This document shows positions 15,240 through 25,398 of a stretch of 64,000 nucleotides of DNA, in pieces. Within the stretch, counting starts at the first letter, position 1. Every line of letters begins with the position of its first letter. Origin of the DNA: JADKAV01 sp037045455 (lineage in GTDB: Bacteria; Actinomycetota; Actinomycetes; S36-B12; UBA10799). A model generated the notes under the pieces. The model was not told the origin of the DNA and made no database searches. It saw nothing but the letters and a program-made list of their open reading frames with translations. The stretch is from the NCBI GenBank assembly GCA_037045455.1, contig JBAOIN010000010.1:3560-67559 (forward strand). The letters run 5' to 3'. Both the position numbers and the translations under genes were made by a program.

Positions 15240-16340
15240 CTACTTCAGCGTGTACTTCTTCTTCACGCTCAGCGGGCCGGCCTTGTTCGAACCCTTGGCC
15301 GTGTAGGTCAAGGTCACCTTGCCCTTGCCTTTGGTGATCACCGAGACTTTGCCTTTCTTGCCCTTCGAAAGCTTTCCCTTGCCGCTGACCTTGACCTTGA
15401 CCGGGGTGCCGGCGCTGGTTTTGCAGGTCTTCTTCAGCAGCACCACTGTGCTGTCCGCGCGCAATTTCTTCGGGGGCTTCGCGCACTTGGCGACGGGCTT
15501 CTTGCAGTAGCCGGTCGTGGCCGCCCACTGCTGGTACTGCGCCGGGTAGTCGGTGATGATGCCGGTCGGTTTCATGTCGGCTGCCAGCGCCCAGCCTTCG
15601 GGGTTGTCGCCGCCGGTGAGGATGTTGTACCAGGTGTACGTGGTGATGCCTGCCTTGGCCAGCGCCGCGTAACTGTCCTTGCTGGAGTTGATGTTGATGA
15701 CGCCCGCGTACGCTCCCTGGGGCACATCGGAGGCCACAACCGGGCGCAAGGCGAGCGCGTCCTGGAACCAGATCTGCGGAATCCCAGGCAGCAGCGTCTT
15801 GAACTGCAGCAGTTCTGGCTTGAGGAAGGACGGGACCACGACGTCGGTGCCGGCTGCCTTGATCTTGGCCGCGTAGTCGTTGACCCAAACCTGATTCGGA
15901 GTCTCCGGTTTGTACTCCGGCCACAACTGCAGGTTGTTGTCCTTGGCGAACTTCAGGACGTCTTCGAACAGCGGGATCGGGCCGGCACCGTTGTTGAGCT
16001 CCAAGGACTTGATGTAGGCGATCGGGCTGGTCGAGACCAGACCGGTGCCGTTGGTAGTCCGTGACAGGTCGTCGTCGTGCATGATGATCGGCACGTTGTC
16101 CGATGTCCAGCGCACGTCGGTCTCGAGGACCTTGACGCCCAGGTCCCGGGACCGTTCGAACGCCTTCATGGAGTTCTCATAGAAGTACGGGTCCTTGCCT
16201 TCGCCGCCGCCGCCGCGGTGGGCGATGAGTTGCGGGACGTAGCATTTGCTGGCCTGGACATCCGCTGCAGGAGCGGCGACGGCAGGCGCGGCGACGGTAG
16301 AAGCGATCAGGGCGGCGGAGAACAGCAAAGGCAGGCGCAC
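15240..16340 (-). CDS. Secreted glycerophosphodiester phosphodiesterase with Lys-rich C-terminal domain
   Basis: 366 residues with an N-terminal signal peptide (about 1-27, cleavage after AAPA). The GDPD barrel runs to about 290: catalytic His in LIAHRGGGGEG near 43, ETDVRWTSDN near 77, and MHDDDLSRTTNGTG near 90. The last 80 residues are very rich in Lys, Gly and Val (KVKVSGKGKLSKGKKGKVS), with two Cys pairs, and form a separate beta-type or wall/polyanion-binding domain. It would hydrolyse glycerophosphodiesters outside the membrane to release glycerol-3-phosphate. GTG 16340 lies six bases after a TAAGAT box. Alone on its strand. Confidence 0.88.
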   Translation of the reverse strand: MRLPLLFSAALIASTVAAPAVAAPAADVQASKCYVPQLIAHRGGGGEGKDPYFYENSMKAFERSRDLGVKVLETDVRWTSDNVPIIMHDDDLSRTTNGTGLVSTSPIAYIKSLELNNGAGPIPLFEDVLKFAKDNNLQLWPEYKPETPNQVWVNDYAAKIKAAGTDVVVPSFLKPELLQFKTLLPGIPQIWFQDALALRPVVASDVPQGAYAGVININSSKDSYAALAKAGITTYTWYNILTGGDNPEGWALAADMKPTGIITDYPAQYQQWAATTGYCKKPVAKCAKPPKKLRADSTVVLLKKTCKTSAGTPVKVKVSGKGKLSKGKKGKVSVITKGKGKVTLTYTAKGSNKAGPLSVKKKYTLK

Positions 16341-16346
16341 GAGCGG

Positions 16347-16352
16347 ATCTTA
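16347..16352 (-). promoter_or_regulatory. Leaderless -10 box of the phosphodiesterase gene
   Basis: TAAGAT, six bases, GTG 16340. Confidence 0.6.
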
Positions 16353-16387
16353 TCGCGACGCTGCGATCGCTTTCTCCTTGTGGCTAG

Positions 16388-17884
16388 CTACAGGCCGAGC
16401 ACCCCGGGATTCAGCAATCGACCAGGATCGACGGCGTCCTTGGCAGCTCGCAGAACATTGCCGAACAGCGCCGGACGTTGCTGCTGGTACCACGGAACAT
16501 GGTCACGGCCGACGGCGTGGTGGTGGGTAATGGTGCCGCCGTTGGCCAGCAACGCGTCACTCACAGACCGCTTGATCCGGTCCCACGTCTCGACCTCCGC
16601 GCCGCGTTCGACCGGCATGAGAACTGTGAAGTAGGGGGCTGCACCATCAGGGTAGGCGTGCGTGAGACGACACGTGACCCGCCCCCGAACGACGGCCCGC
16701 ACGGCCTCGATCAGAGCCGGCAACCGATCCCAGGTGACGGCAGTTTCGAACGTCTCGGCGAGAATCCCCAGACTGATGAGCGTGTCCCGCAGATACGGCG
16801 CTTCCAGGAAGCCGTCACGCCACTGTGCAGCGCCGGAATCCTGCAGCTCTCCGTCGCACAGGCCCAGAGCAGCCTGCAACTGCGAGTTCACATCAACGCC
16901 GCCTTCGAAGCCGAGGATCAGCAGCGGACGGTCGTCGGAGCCAGGCGCCTCCAGCCCCTCGATCAGCCGGCAGTTGCTGGGTTGCAGCCCGGACTGCAGC
17001 ACCGAGCGGATCGCGTCACACCCGGCCGTGAAGTTCGGGACACGCAGCGTCGCCCGTGCCCGATGAGTGGGCTCGGCCATCACGCGCAGCCATGCTTGCG
17101 TGATGACGCCTAGCGTCCCCTCGCTGCCGAGCAGCATCCGATCGGGGCTGGGGCCGGCCCCACTTGCCGGCAGCCTCCGGGACTCCCATGCCCCACTCGG
17201 CGTGATGGCTCGCACGCTCTCGGCCATGTCGTCGATGTGGGTCGGCCCGGAGGCGAAGTGGCCGCCGGCGCGGGTTGCGATCCAGCCACCCACGGTGCAG
17301 AACTCGAAGGACTGCGGGAAGAAGCGGCTGGTGAGACCGTGGGGTTTGAGTTGTTCCTGCAGACGCGGACCCGAAGCGCCGGCTTGCACCAGGGCACTGC
17401 GCGAGACCTGATCGACGTCCAGCACCCGGTCCAGCCTGCTCAGGTCCAGGCTCACGACGCCGTTGTAAGCGTCGAGGGCCCGGGGCTCGATCCCGCCAAC
17501 GACACTGGTGCCACCGCCATACGGGATTACCGCAGCGTTCTGGTCGGCGCACCATTCAAGGATCTGCTCAACGTCGTTCTCGGTTTCCGGCAAGGCCACG
17601 AAGTCCGGTGCGTTGCCGAAGTCCCCGCGGAATCCGCGCACGATGTCCCGGTAGGCCTTGCCCAAGGCGTGGGTCGCGCGTGCGTGGTTGTCGGTGCGAG
17701 CGATTTGGGCGAGGTCCCCGGGCTGCAAGCGTGGCGGCGGAATCATCGCCCGTTCCAACGGCACCGGCTCCTCGGGGTCGAGCCGGCCGAATCCCAGATG
17801 ATCGACGATGCCGGGGGCGGCGGCAGCGATCTGTTCGGGCGTCAGGGCCCGATCAACGCCACCCCAGCCCCAGTGCTTGCGCAT
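16388..17884 (-). CDS. FAD-binding oxidase, alkylglycerone-phosphate synthase-like
   Basis: 498 residues from ATG 17884. N-terminal HWGWGGVD near residue 5 and the PP-loop PYGGGTSVVGGIEP near 120 are typical of the VAO/FAD family branch containing alkyl-DHAP synthase. The C-terminal ITHHHAVGRDHVPWY carries the His-rich motif needed for the ether-forming reaction. Mycobacterial AgpS-like proteins share this layout. A role in ether lipid synthesis is plausible, but D-lactate or glycolate dehydrogenase-like activity cannot be excluded. The N-terminal extension upstream of 17884 is derived from a repeat and was not used. Transcribed divergently from the acyl-CoA dehydrogenase. Confidence 0.82.
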   Translation of the reverse strand: MRKHWGWGGVDRALTPEQIAAAAPGIVDHLGFGRLDPEEPVPLERAMIPPPRLQPGDLAQIARTDNHARATHALGKAYRDIVRGFRGDFGNAPDFVALPETENDVEQILEWCADQNAAVIPYGGGTSVVGGIEPRALDAYNGVVSLDLSRLDRVLDVDQVSRSALVQAGASGPRLQEQLKPHGLTSRFFPQSFEFCTVGGWIATRAGGHFASGPTHIDDMAESVRAITPSGAWESRRLPASGAGPSPDRMLLGSEGTLGVITQAWLRVMAEPTHRARATLRVPNFTAGCDAIRSVLQSGLQPSNCRLIEGLEAPGSDDRPLLILGFEGGVDVNSQLQAALGLCDGELQDSGAAQWRDGFLEAPYLRDTLISLGILAETFETAVTWDRLPALIEAVRAVVRGRVTCRLTHAYPDGAAPYFTVLMPVERGAEVETWDRIKRSVSDALLANGGTITHHHAVGRDHVPWYQQQRPALFGNVLRAAKDAVDPGRLLNPGVLGL

Positions 17885-17891
17885 GCACCTC

Positions 17892-17897
17892 AGACTA
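17892..17897 (-). promoter_or_regulatory. Leaderless -10 box of the FAD oxidase gene
   Basis: TAGTCT, seven bases, ATG 17884. Confidence 0.55.
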
Positions 17898-18049
17898 GGG
17901 CGCGTACAGAACTGGGCGAAGAACGCATCGACACGCCAGCAGTCAGGTAGCTGTCCCGGCGTGTCGAGCATTCCATGACCCTGATCGGCCCAGTTATGTA
18001 CGGTCGCTGCCTCGGCTTTAGCGGAGGCCGTGCAACCTTGCGCGCTTGG

Positions 18050-18209
18050 GGAAGCACTGAGCAATGCTGTTCCGAGCGAAACGCGGCTGAGGGTGTGAGA
18101 TGCAAGCCGCGCATCGCGGGTCATAGCAGCGCTATGGCACTCGATGTGGGGCGAGGCAGATCGCGCGCTCAGGCGGGTTGCAGCCGGGACATTATTGATC
18201 AGTGGTTCC
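18050..18209. mobile_element. 160-bp element with terminal inverted repeats, copy A
   Basis: Alignable along its whole length with 47291-47451. The ends form an imperfect inverted repeat of about 40 bp (GGAAGCACTGAGCAATG against GGAACCACTGATCAATAATG read inward). The centre is a strong hairpin, TCATAGCAGCGCTATGGCA, extended outward by further paired bases. No ORF of its own. Its right end stops directly before ATG 18210, 18 bp ahead of the likely start of the acyl-CoA dehydrogenase, so it sits in that gene's upstream region. A MITE-like element or a mobile structured RNA would both fit. Confidence 0.7.
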
Positions 18210-18227
18210 ATGGACCACAATCAACCC

Positions 18228-19343
18228 ATGGCACCCTTCCTGACCGCCGAACGCGCTGCACTGGCTGACTCCGTGCGGGCATTCAGCGCAAACCAGATCG
18301 CGCCGAACCTGCCCGAGTGGGAGCGCGCCGGCGAACTCCCCCGCGACCTGCACAAGCAGGCAGCGGCATTGGGTTTGCTGGGGGTCGGTTACCCCGAAGA
18401 AGTCGGCGGCAGTGGTGGGGACCTGGGCGACATCTGCGTAGTGACCGAAGCGGTGCTGGCCGGCGGCGGTTCCGGTGGCGTGATCGCCGGGCTGTTCACT
18501 CATGGCATCGCGATCCCGCACATCATCGACTCCGGGAACCAGGACCTGATCGAGCAGTGGGTGCGGCCGGTACTGGCCGGGGAGAAGATCGCCTGTCTGG
18601 CAGTCACCGAGCCAGGCGGTGGGTCCGACGTGGCCAATCTGGGCACCCGGGCCGACGGTTCAGGCGACTCCTGGGTGCTCAACGGGAGCAAGACGTTCAT
18701 CACCTCCGGAGCCCGCGCGGACGTCGCGGTCATGGCAGCGAGACTCCACTCGACGCCAGGAGCCGCCGGAGTCGGGCTCTTCGCAGTCCCCACCGACCAG
18801 CGAGGCTTCCAGGTCTCGCGAACCCTGGACAAACTCGGCTGGCACTGCAGCGACACCGCCGAGATCGGGCTGGTCGACGCGCGCGGTGAGTTGATCACCG
18901 CTGAGGGGTTCGCCTCATTGGCGCGACATTTCGCGACCGAGCGGCTCTCGCTAGGGGTAACCGGGTATGCCACCGCCGCGCGGTGTGTGGACCTCGCGCG
19001 CGATTGGATCATGGCCCGCGAGACGTTCGGCCGGCCGCTGGCCGCGCGGCAGGTGGTCCGGCACATGTTCGTGGAGATGAACCGGGTGACCGAGGTGGCC
19101 CGCAGTTTCATCCGCGGTGTGGCCGACGAGCAAATCACCGTGCTGGATGCGATCTACGCGAAGAAGACCGGGGTGGACTGCGCGGCGTTCGTGACCGACC
19201 GGGCGGTGCAGCTGCTGGGTGGGATGGGGTACGTGTCGGACGGTGAGGTGGAGCGGCACTACCGCGATGCCCGGATCCTGGGGATCGGCGGTGGCGCGGA
19301 CGAGGTGATGGCGGATCTGGCGGCGCGGTTGCTGGGTCTGTGA
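18228..19343 (+). CDS. Acyl-CoA dehydrogenase
   Basis: 371 residues from ATG 18228 (six bases after CACAAT); ATG 18210 is an alternative. FAD-dependent alpha,beta-dehydrogenation of an acyl-CoA, electrons passing to ETF. Family motifs: GVGYPEEVGGSGGD near 45, AVTEPGGGSDVANLGT near 125, FITSGARADV, and RETFGRPLAARQ. The usual glutamate base position shows RHYRDARILGIGGGADEV near the C-terminus, where the active-site Glu is normally placed differently in subfamilies. Chain-length preference unknown. Monocistronic, convergent with the polyprenyl synthase gene. Confidence 0.88.
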   Translation: MAPFLTAERAALADSVRAFSANQIAPNLPEWERAGELPRDLHKQAAALGLLGVGYPEEVGGSGGDLGDICVVTEAVLAGGGSGGVIAGLFTHGIAIPHIIDSGNQDLIEQWVRPVLAGEKIACLAVTEPGGGSDVANLGTRADGSGDSWVLNGSKTFITSGARADVAVMAARLHSTPGAAGVGLFAVPTDQRGFQVSRTLDKLGWHCSDTAEIGLVDARGELITAEGFASLARHFATERLSLGVTGYATAARCVDLARDWIMARETFGRPLAARQVVRHMFVEMNRVTEVARSFIRGVADEQITVLDAIYAKKTGVDCAAFVTDRAVQLLGGMGYVSDGEVERHYRDARILGIGGGADEVMADLAARLLGL

Positions 19344-19352
19344 CCAAGATCG

Positions 19353-19427
19353 TTTGTTGCGTTGTCGTCGCTAATCTCGGCGTGTCATGTCAACAACGCG
19401 ACAGCGGCGGCAACTTCGCGACAACAC
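19353..19427. repeat. 75-bp inverted-repeat unit (family P2)
   Basis: Begins TTTGTTGCGTTGTCGTCG and ends CAACTTCGCGACAACA; on the minus strand it aligns from end to end with 37347-37420 and 53497-53573. It occupies the whole gap between the convergent acyl-CoA dehydrogenase and polyprenyl synthase genes. Confidence 0.75.
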
Positions 19428-19428
19428 C

Positions 19429-20403
19429 TCAGGCGGTGCGGTCCACCACGTAGTCGCACACCGCCGCCAGCGCATCTCGAGCCGGCCCGTCGGGCAGCGG
19501 CACCAAGCAGGCGCGGGCATCGTCGGCCCATTGCCGGGCAACTGCGCGCGCCTCGGTCAGCGCCGGATGAGAGCGCAACAGGCCCAGCGCCTCCGCCACT
19601 TCGGCATCGGACAGCGGGCGCGACAGCAGATCCTGCAGGTGGGCATCGGCTCCGCGCAGGGCAATGAGGGTGGTCAATGTCGGCACGCCCTCTTTGAGAT
19701 CCGTACCCGGGGTCTTTCCCGAAGCCGCAGATTCGCTGGTCAGATCCACCAGGTCATCGGCGAGCTGAAACGCCACGCCGATCCGCTCGCCGTAACGGGT
19801 CACGGTCTCCACGGTCATCTCGTCACACCCAGCGAACATCGCGCCGAACTGGGCTGAGGTGGCGATCAACGAACCCGTCTTGTCCGCCAGCACGTCCAGG
19901 TGATGCGCAACCGGGTCCTCACCCTCGGCCGGACCGACGGTCTCCTTGATCTGGCCGGTCACGAGCCGCTCGAACGTGCGCGCCTGGATGCGCACCGCGT
20001 CCGGCCCGAGGTCGGCCAGGATGTCGGAGGCACGGGAGAACAGGAAGTCCCCGGTGAGAATCGCCACCGAGTTGTCCCAGCGACTGTTGGCAGAGGGCCG
20101 ACCGCGGCGCAACGGCGCCTCGTCCATCACGTCGTCGTGGTACAGCGTCGCCAAATGCGTCAGTTCCACGACGGTGGCCGCGTCGTACACCGCATCCTGG
20201 TCCGGGTCGCCGAATCCGGCGCACAGCAGCGCCATGAGCGGCCGGAACCGCTTGCCCCCGGCTGCCACCAAGTGGGTGGAGGTCTCCGTGACGAACGGAT
20301 AGGAGCTCTTGACCGCCTCGGCCAGGCGGGTCTCCACCCGCTGCAGCCGGTCCTGTAGGCCACCGCGCAGGTCAGCGTCGGCAAGGAACGCCAGGTTCGG
20401 CAC
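19429..20403 (-). CDS. Long-chain polyprenyl diphosphate synthase (menaquinone tail)
   Basis: 324 residues. Adds isopentenyl diphosphate units to an allylic primer. Both aspartate-rich motifs are present: FARM DDVMD at 90-94 and SARM DDLVD at 216-220, plus GGKRFRP near 49 and GDFLFSRA near 118. The fifth residue before FARM is Ala, not aromatic, consistent with a long product such as the C40-C50 menaquinone tail. It follows nuoN by 9 bp on the same strand, so it is likely the last gene of the nuo transcript, linking complex I and its quinone. GrcC/IspB/HepT-type by family; product length not determined. Confidence 0.9.
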   Translation of the reverse strand: MPNLAFLADADLRGGLQDRLQRVETRLAEAVKSSYPFVTETSTHLVAAGGKRFRPLMALLCAGFGDPDQDAVYDAATVVELTHLATLYHDDVMDEAPLRRGRPSANSRWDNSVAILTGDFLFSRASDILADLGPDAVRIQARTFERLVTGQIKETVGPAEGEDPVAHHLDVLADKTGSLIATSAQFGAMFAGCDEMTVETVTRYGERIGVAFQLADDLVDLTSESAASGKTPGTDLKEGVPTLTTLIALRGADAHLQDLLSRPLSDAEVAEALGLLRSHPALTEARAVARQWADDARACLVPLPDGPARDALAAVCDYVVDRTA

Positions 20404-20412
20404 CGATCACCC

Positions 20413-21954
20413 CTATCTGATGAACGTGGAGGCCTTGTCTGCCAAGTCCAGCACGGTTTGCGGAAGCACACCAAGAATCACGGTAACCGCTACCGCCACG
20501 CCGATCGCAATCGCGGTCAGACTCGATGGCACCACGACCGCTGGTGCGTCGTCGCCGCTCTCGGTGAAGAACATCAGCACGATCACCCGGACGTAGAAGA
20601 ACGCGGCGATCGCCGAGGCAATGACTGCCACGATCACCACGGGCGTGGCGCCGCCCTCAATGCCGGCCGAGAACACCGCGAACTTGCTGGTAAAACCCGA
20701 CGTGAGCGGGATCCCCGCGAATGCCAGCAGCAGGATCGCCATTGCACCGGCGATCATCGGAGAGGTCTTGCCCAGCCCGGCCCACTGCGACAACTTCGTC
20801 GCCTCACCGGCAGGATCGCGCACCAGACTCACAATCGCGAACGCACCCAACGTGCTGAAGCCGTAGGCGAGCAGGTAGAACATCGTCCCGGACAGCCCCG
20901 ACGGGTTGGTCGCGATCACACCGATCAGCATGAAGCCGGCGTTGGCGATGGCCGAGTAGGCGAGCATGCGCTTGATGTCGGTCTGGGTCAGGGCAACGAT
21001 CGCGCCGATCAGCATGGTGGCGATGGCCACCGCCCACATGAGCGGCCGCCAGTCCCACCGCAGACCACCGAGCGCGACGTAGCACAGCCGCAGCAACGCC
21101 CCGACGGCAGCGATCTTGACGCCCGCCGCCATGAACGCAGTGGCCGGTGTGGGTGAACCCTGGTACACGTCCGGTGTCCACTGGTGGAACGGGACCGCGC
21201 CGATCTTGAACAGCAGCCCGACGAAGAGCAAGCCGGTGGCGGCGATCAGCAGCCCGTTCTGGCCGGGATTGGCCGCCATCGCGGTCACGATCTCGTTGAA
21301 GTTGATGCTGCCCGAGAAGCCGTAAAGCATCGCGGCGCCGAACACGAAGAACCCCGAGGAGTAGGCCCCGAGCAGGAAGTACTTCATCGCCGCTTCCTGG
21401 CTGAGCAGCCGGCGACGGCGGGCCATGCCGGCCATCAGGTACAACGGCAGCGACATGACCTCCAGCGCGACGAACATGGTCAGCAGGTCGTTGGCCGTGC
21501 AGAACATCATCATGCCGCCGACGCAGAACAGGAACAGCGGCCAAATCTCGGTCTGCAACCATCCCTGTTCGGTGAAAGCCCGCTCATCGGCACTTCCGGG
21601 CAGCGCCCCCGCCGAGGGTGCGAACGCATCGCCGGCAGGGTCCACGTGCCGTTCGGCGATCAGCAGGGCGGACACCATGGCGACCAGCAGGATGGAGCCC
21701 TGCATGAACAGCCCGGGCCCGTCGACGGCGATCGTGCCAGCGGCGGCCAACTCGTTGGTCCCGGCCAGCCGCACGACCTGGAACAGTGCGACGAGCAGCA
21801 CAACAGCGACCAGCACGAGTTGCAGGCTGCGGCGCAGGCGGCGCGGGGCGAAGGCCTCGATCAGAACGCTGAGCACTCCGCCGCCCAGGACGATCAGCAG
21901 CGGCGCGACCAGCGCGTACTTGATGTCCGGCGCGGTGAATACGTCTGTGATCAC
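20413..21954 (-). CDS. nuoN: NADH-quinone oxidoreductase subunit N
   Basis: 513 residues, about 14 membrane helices, one of three antiporter-like proton-pumping subunits of complex I. The conserved helix carries LYLMAGMARRRR and the discontinuous-helix Lys region GAVPFHQWTPDVYQGSP. GTG start overlaps the nuoM stop (GTGA). Last structural gene of the nuo operon. No frame disruption. Confidence 0.95.
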   Translation of the reverse strand: MITDVFTAPDIKYALVAPLLIVLGGGVLSVLIEAFAPRRLRRSLQLVLVAVVLLVALFQVVRLAGTNELAAAGTIAVDGPGLFMQGSILLVAMVSALLIAERHVDPAGDAFAPSAGALPGSADERAFTEQGWLQTEIWPLFLFCVGGMMMFCTANDLLTMFVALEVMSLPLYLMAGMARRRRLLSQEAAMKYFLLGAYSSGFFVFGAAMLYGFSGSINFNEIVTAMAANPGQNGLLIAATGLLFVGLLFKIGAVPFHQWTPDVYQGSPTPATAFMAAGVKIAAVGALLRLCYVALGGLRWDWRPLMWAVAIATMLIGAIVALTQTDIKRMLAYSAIANAGFMLIGVIATNPSGLSGTMFYLLAYGFSTLGAFAIVSLVRDPAGEATKLSQWAGLGKTSPMIAGAMAILLLAFAGIPLTSGFTSKFAVFSAGIEGGATPVVIVAVIASAIAAFFYVRVIVLMFFTESGDDAPAVVVPSSLTAIAIGVAVAVTVILGVLPQTVLDLADKASTFIR

Positions 21955-23475
21955 TGCCCCTCACCTCCCGCATTCACGCCGACCTGCGGATCCTGTACCC
22001 CGACCGCGGCCAGGGTCTGGTTCACGGCCGGATTGATGACGTTGAGCACCGGGGCCGGGAACACGCCCAGCGCGATGATCAGTGCGACCAGCGGGGCGAT
22101 CGCCACCACCTCGCGGCCGGTCGCGTCAGTGACGCCCTCGCAGCCCGGCTTGAGCGGTCCGGTCATGGTCCGCTGGTACAGCCACAACACGTACAACGCC
22201 GCCAGCACGATGCCCGACGTGGCGATGACCGCGACGATCGGGTACTTCACGAACGTGCCGACCAGCACCAGGAACTCGGAGATGAACGAGCCCATGCCCG
22301 GCAGCGCCAGCGAGGACAGCCCGGCGACGAGGAACAGTCCCGCCAGCAGCGGTGCGACCTTCACAATGCCGCCGAAGTCATCGATGAACTTGCGACCCGC
22401 GCCGGCTCATCAGGAAACCGGCGACCAGGAACAGCGCGGCCGTCGAGAGTCCGTGGTTGACCATGTAGAGCGTCGAGCCGCTCTGGCCCTGCGAGGTCAA
22501 CGCGAAGATCCCTAGCGTGATGAAGCCGAAGTGGCTGATCGAGGTGTAGGCGATCAGTCGCTTGATGTCGGTCTGCCCGATCGCGAGCAGGGCACCGTAG
22601 ATGATGCCGATCACGCTGATCGCGATGATCACAGGCGTGTAGAACTGTGAGGCCTCCGGGAAGATCGGCAGACAGTAGCGCAGCATGCCGAACGTGCCGA
22701 CCTTGTCCAGCACACCGACCAGTAGCACGGCGCTGCCCGGCTGCGCCTCGGTCGCGGCATCCGGCAGCCAGGTGTGGAACGGCCACAGCGGAGCCTTCAC
22801 CGCGAACGCGAAGAAGAAGCCGAGGAACAGCATCCGCTGGGTCCCCGGGTCCATGTTCAACTGGGTCAGCGCGTCGAACGAGAACGTCCCGGCGCCGAAC
22901 TCTCGCAGGCTGACGACGTACAGCCCGATCAGCGCGGCCAGCATGAACAGCCCACCGAACAGGCTCACGATCAGGAACTTCACCGCGGCGTAGGACCGCC
23001 GGGCCCCGCCATAGCGTCCGATCATGAAGTACATCGGGAGCAGCATGACTTCGAAGAACACGTAGAACAGGAACACGTCGGTGGCCGCGAAGACCCCGAT
23101 CATGCAGGCTTCCAGCGCCAGCATCAGGGCGAAGTAGCCCTTCGTCGGTGCGGTCGACGCGTCGGCCTCGTTCCAGCCAGCCAGGATGACGATCGGCACC
23201 AGCACGGCCGCCAGCGCGATCAGCACCAGTGCGATGCCGTCAACGCCGAGGGCGAACGAAATCCCGAAGGACTGGATCCAGACCTTGGAGAACTCGAACT
23301 GGAAGCCGGCGGCCGAGCTGTCGTATTGCAGGGCCATGGCGATGACTAGCACCAGTGCCGCGATGCTGAACCCGAACGCGACCTGCTTGGCCAGCACCGG
23401 CTGGTCCTTCGGCAGCAACGCCACTACCGCAGCGCCCACGAGGGGCACCAGGAGCAGGATGAGCAACCAGTTCAC
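21951..23475 (-). CDS. nuoM: NADH-quinone oxidoreductase subunit M (frame disrupted once)
   Basis: About 507 residues after removing one base near 22392. Antiporter-like membrane subunit: FYVFFEVMLLPMYFMIGRYGG carries the key glutamate, and APLWPFHTWLPDA the conserved Lys/Trp region. Without the extra base the text reads through RRGSKFIDDFGGIV. GTG 23475 overlaps the nuoL stop. Confidence 0.92.
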
Positions 23476-25398
23476 AGCCTCACCACCAGCATCAGGGCGA
23501 ACAGGACGAAGGCCCCGGCCACCATCGAAAGCGCGTACGACCGCGAGAACCCGGTCTGCCATCTCCGCAGCCGGCCCGATATCGCGGCGGTTGCCGAGCC
23601 GAGCGCCAGCAGCGTGCCGTCGATGCTGCGGTTGTCGAACCAGACCAGCGCGCGGGTCAGGTACTGGCCGGGCCGCATGAACACCGTCTCGTTGAACGCG
23701 TCACCGTACAGGTCCTTGCGGGCGGCAACCGTCAGCGGCGAAACCGACTCGGGAGCGGTGAGCGGGACGTCCCGGCGGTACTGCTGGAACGCCAGCAGCG
23801 CACCGGCGATCACGAGCAGCAGCGTGCCACCGCTGATCACCCACGAGGGCAGTGGCGGCTCCGGGTGCTCGAAGCCGGTGACCGGCTCCAGCCAGCTCTC
23901 GATCCAGCCGTTGTACGCCAGCACGAAGCCGCTGACCGCGCTCAGGATCCCCAGGATGATCAGCGGGATCGTCATCACCGACGGCGACTCGTGGGGGTGC
24001 ACGTCGTCGGTCCAGCGCTTCTTGCCCAGGAACGTCATCGTGAACAGCCGGGTCATGTAGAAGGCCGTGATCGCCGCACCGAGGGCCGCTGCGATGCCGG
24101 CGATCCAGCTCTGCTGGAAGGCCGCCTCGATGATCTTGTCCTTGGAGTAGAAGCCGGAGAACGGCGGGATGCCCATGATCGCCAGCCAGCCCGCTGCGAA
24201 CGTCACGAACGTGACCGGCCATGACAGCGCGGATCGCGCCGAACCTGCGCATGTTCTCCTGGTTGTTGAACGAGTGCATCACCGAACCGGCGCCGAGGAA
24301 CATGTTGGCTTTGAAGAAGCCGTGGTTCAACAGGTGGAAGATCGCGAACACGTACCCGATCGGGCCGAGGCCCGCGCCGAGCATCATGTAGCCGATCTGC
24401 GACATCGTAGAGCCGGCCAGCACCTTCTTGATCTCGTCCTTGGCCAAACCGATGATCGCACCGAAGATCAGCGTCACGGTTCCGACGATGATCACCGCGA
24501 CCTGCGCGGTCGGGGCGGCGTCGAAGACGACGTTGGACCGCACGATCAGGTAGACACCTGCGGTGACCATCGTGGCCGCGTGGATCAGGGCCGACACCGG
24601 GGTCGGGCCCTCCATGGCGTCGAGCAGCCAGGACTGCAGCGGCACCTGTGCGGACTTACCGCAGGCGGCCAGCAACAGCAGCAGGCCGATCCAGGTGAGG
24701 TCGCTCTGTTGCGCGTCGCCGACCTGGGAGAAGACCTCGGGGAACGTGACCGTACCGAACGTCACGAAGATCAGCATGATCGCGATGGACAGTCCGAAGT
24801 CGCCGACGCGGTTCACCACGAAGGCCTTCTTGGCCGCCACGGCCGCGCTGTTCTTGTACTGCCAGAAGCCGATCAGCAGGTAGGACGCCAGACCGACGCC
24901 CTCCCATCCGACGTACAACAGCAGGTAGTTGTCGGCCAGGACCAGCAGCAGCATGGCCGCGACGAACAGGTTCAGATAGCCGAAGAACAGCCGCCGTTTC
25001 GGGTCGTCTTTCATGTACCCGATGGAGTAGATGTGGATCAGCGAGCCGACACCGGTGATGAGCAGCACGAACGTCAGCGACAGGGTGTCGAGCTGCAGCC
25101 CGACGTTGGCGCGGAAGTCACCGACGATCACCCAGTCCCACAGGTGTTGGATGACGCCGCGCTCCTCGCTGGGTTTGGCGAGCAGACCCAGCCACATCGC
25201 GACCGCGATCACGAACGAACCGATCGGCAGCAGCGTGGCCAGGTAGTGACCCCAGGCATTGGTGCGGTTGCCGAACACCAGCAGGAACGCCGCGCCGGCC
25301 AGCGGCAGCGCGATCAGCAGCCAGAGGTAGGTGAATACGCCCTCCGCCGGGGCATACGTGATGGTCGGCGCGGCGGACGCCAGGATCGAGGTTGTCAT
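23472..25398 (-). CDS. nuoL: NADH-quinone oxidoreductase subunit L (frame disrupted once)
   Basis: About 641 residues after removing one base near 24218. Distal antiporter-like subunit with the long lateral helix near its C-terminus. Motifs: LLYVGWEGVGLASYLLIGFW (pump glutamate region), SAQVPLQSWLLDAMEGPTPV, SALIHAATMVTAG, and after the correction FAAGWLAIMGIPPFSG. Adjacent to nuoK (stop 1 bp before this ATG). Confidence 0.93.

Noticed and set aside
16388..18220. 610-residue form of the FAD oxidase
   Set aside because: The extra N-terminus is a translation of the 160-bp repeat and gap sequence. A similar peptide appears at the other copy; the -10 box supports ATG 17884.
11095..21954. Many long antisense frames opposite nuo, kor and men genes
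   Set aside because: They mirror codon bias of GC-rich genes, have Arg/Pro/Gly-rich content and no family resemblance.
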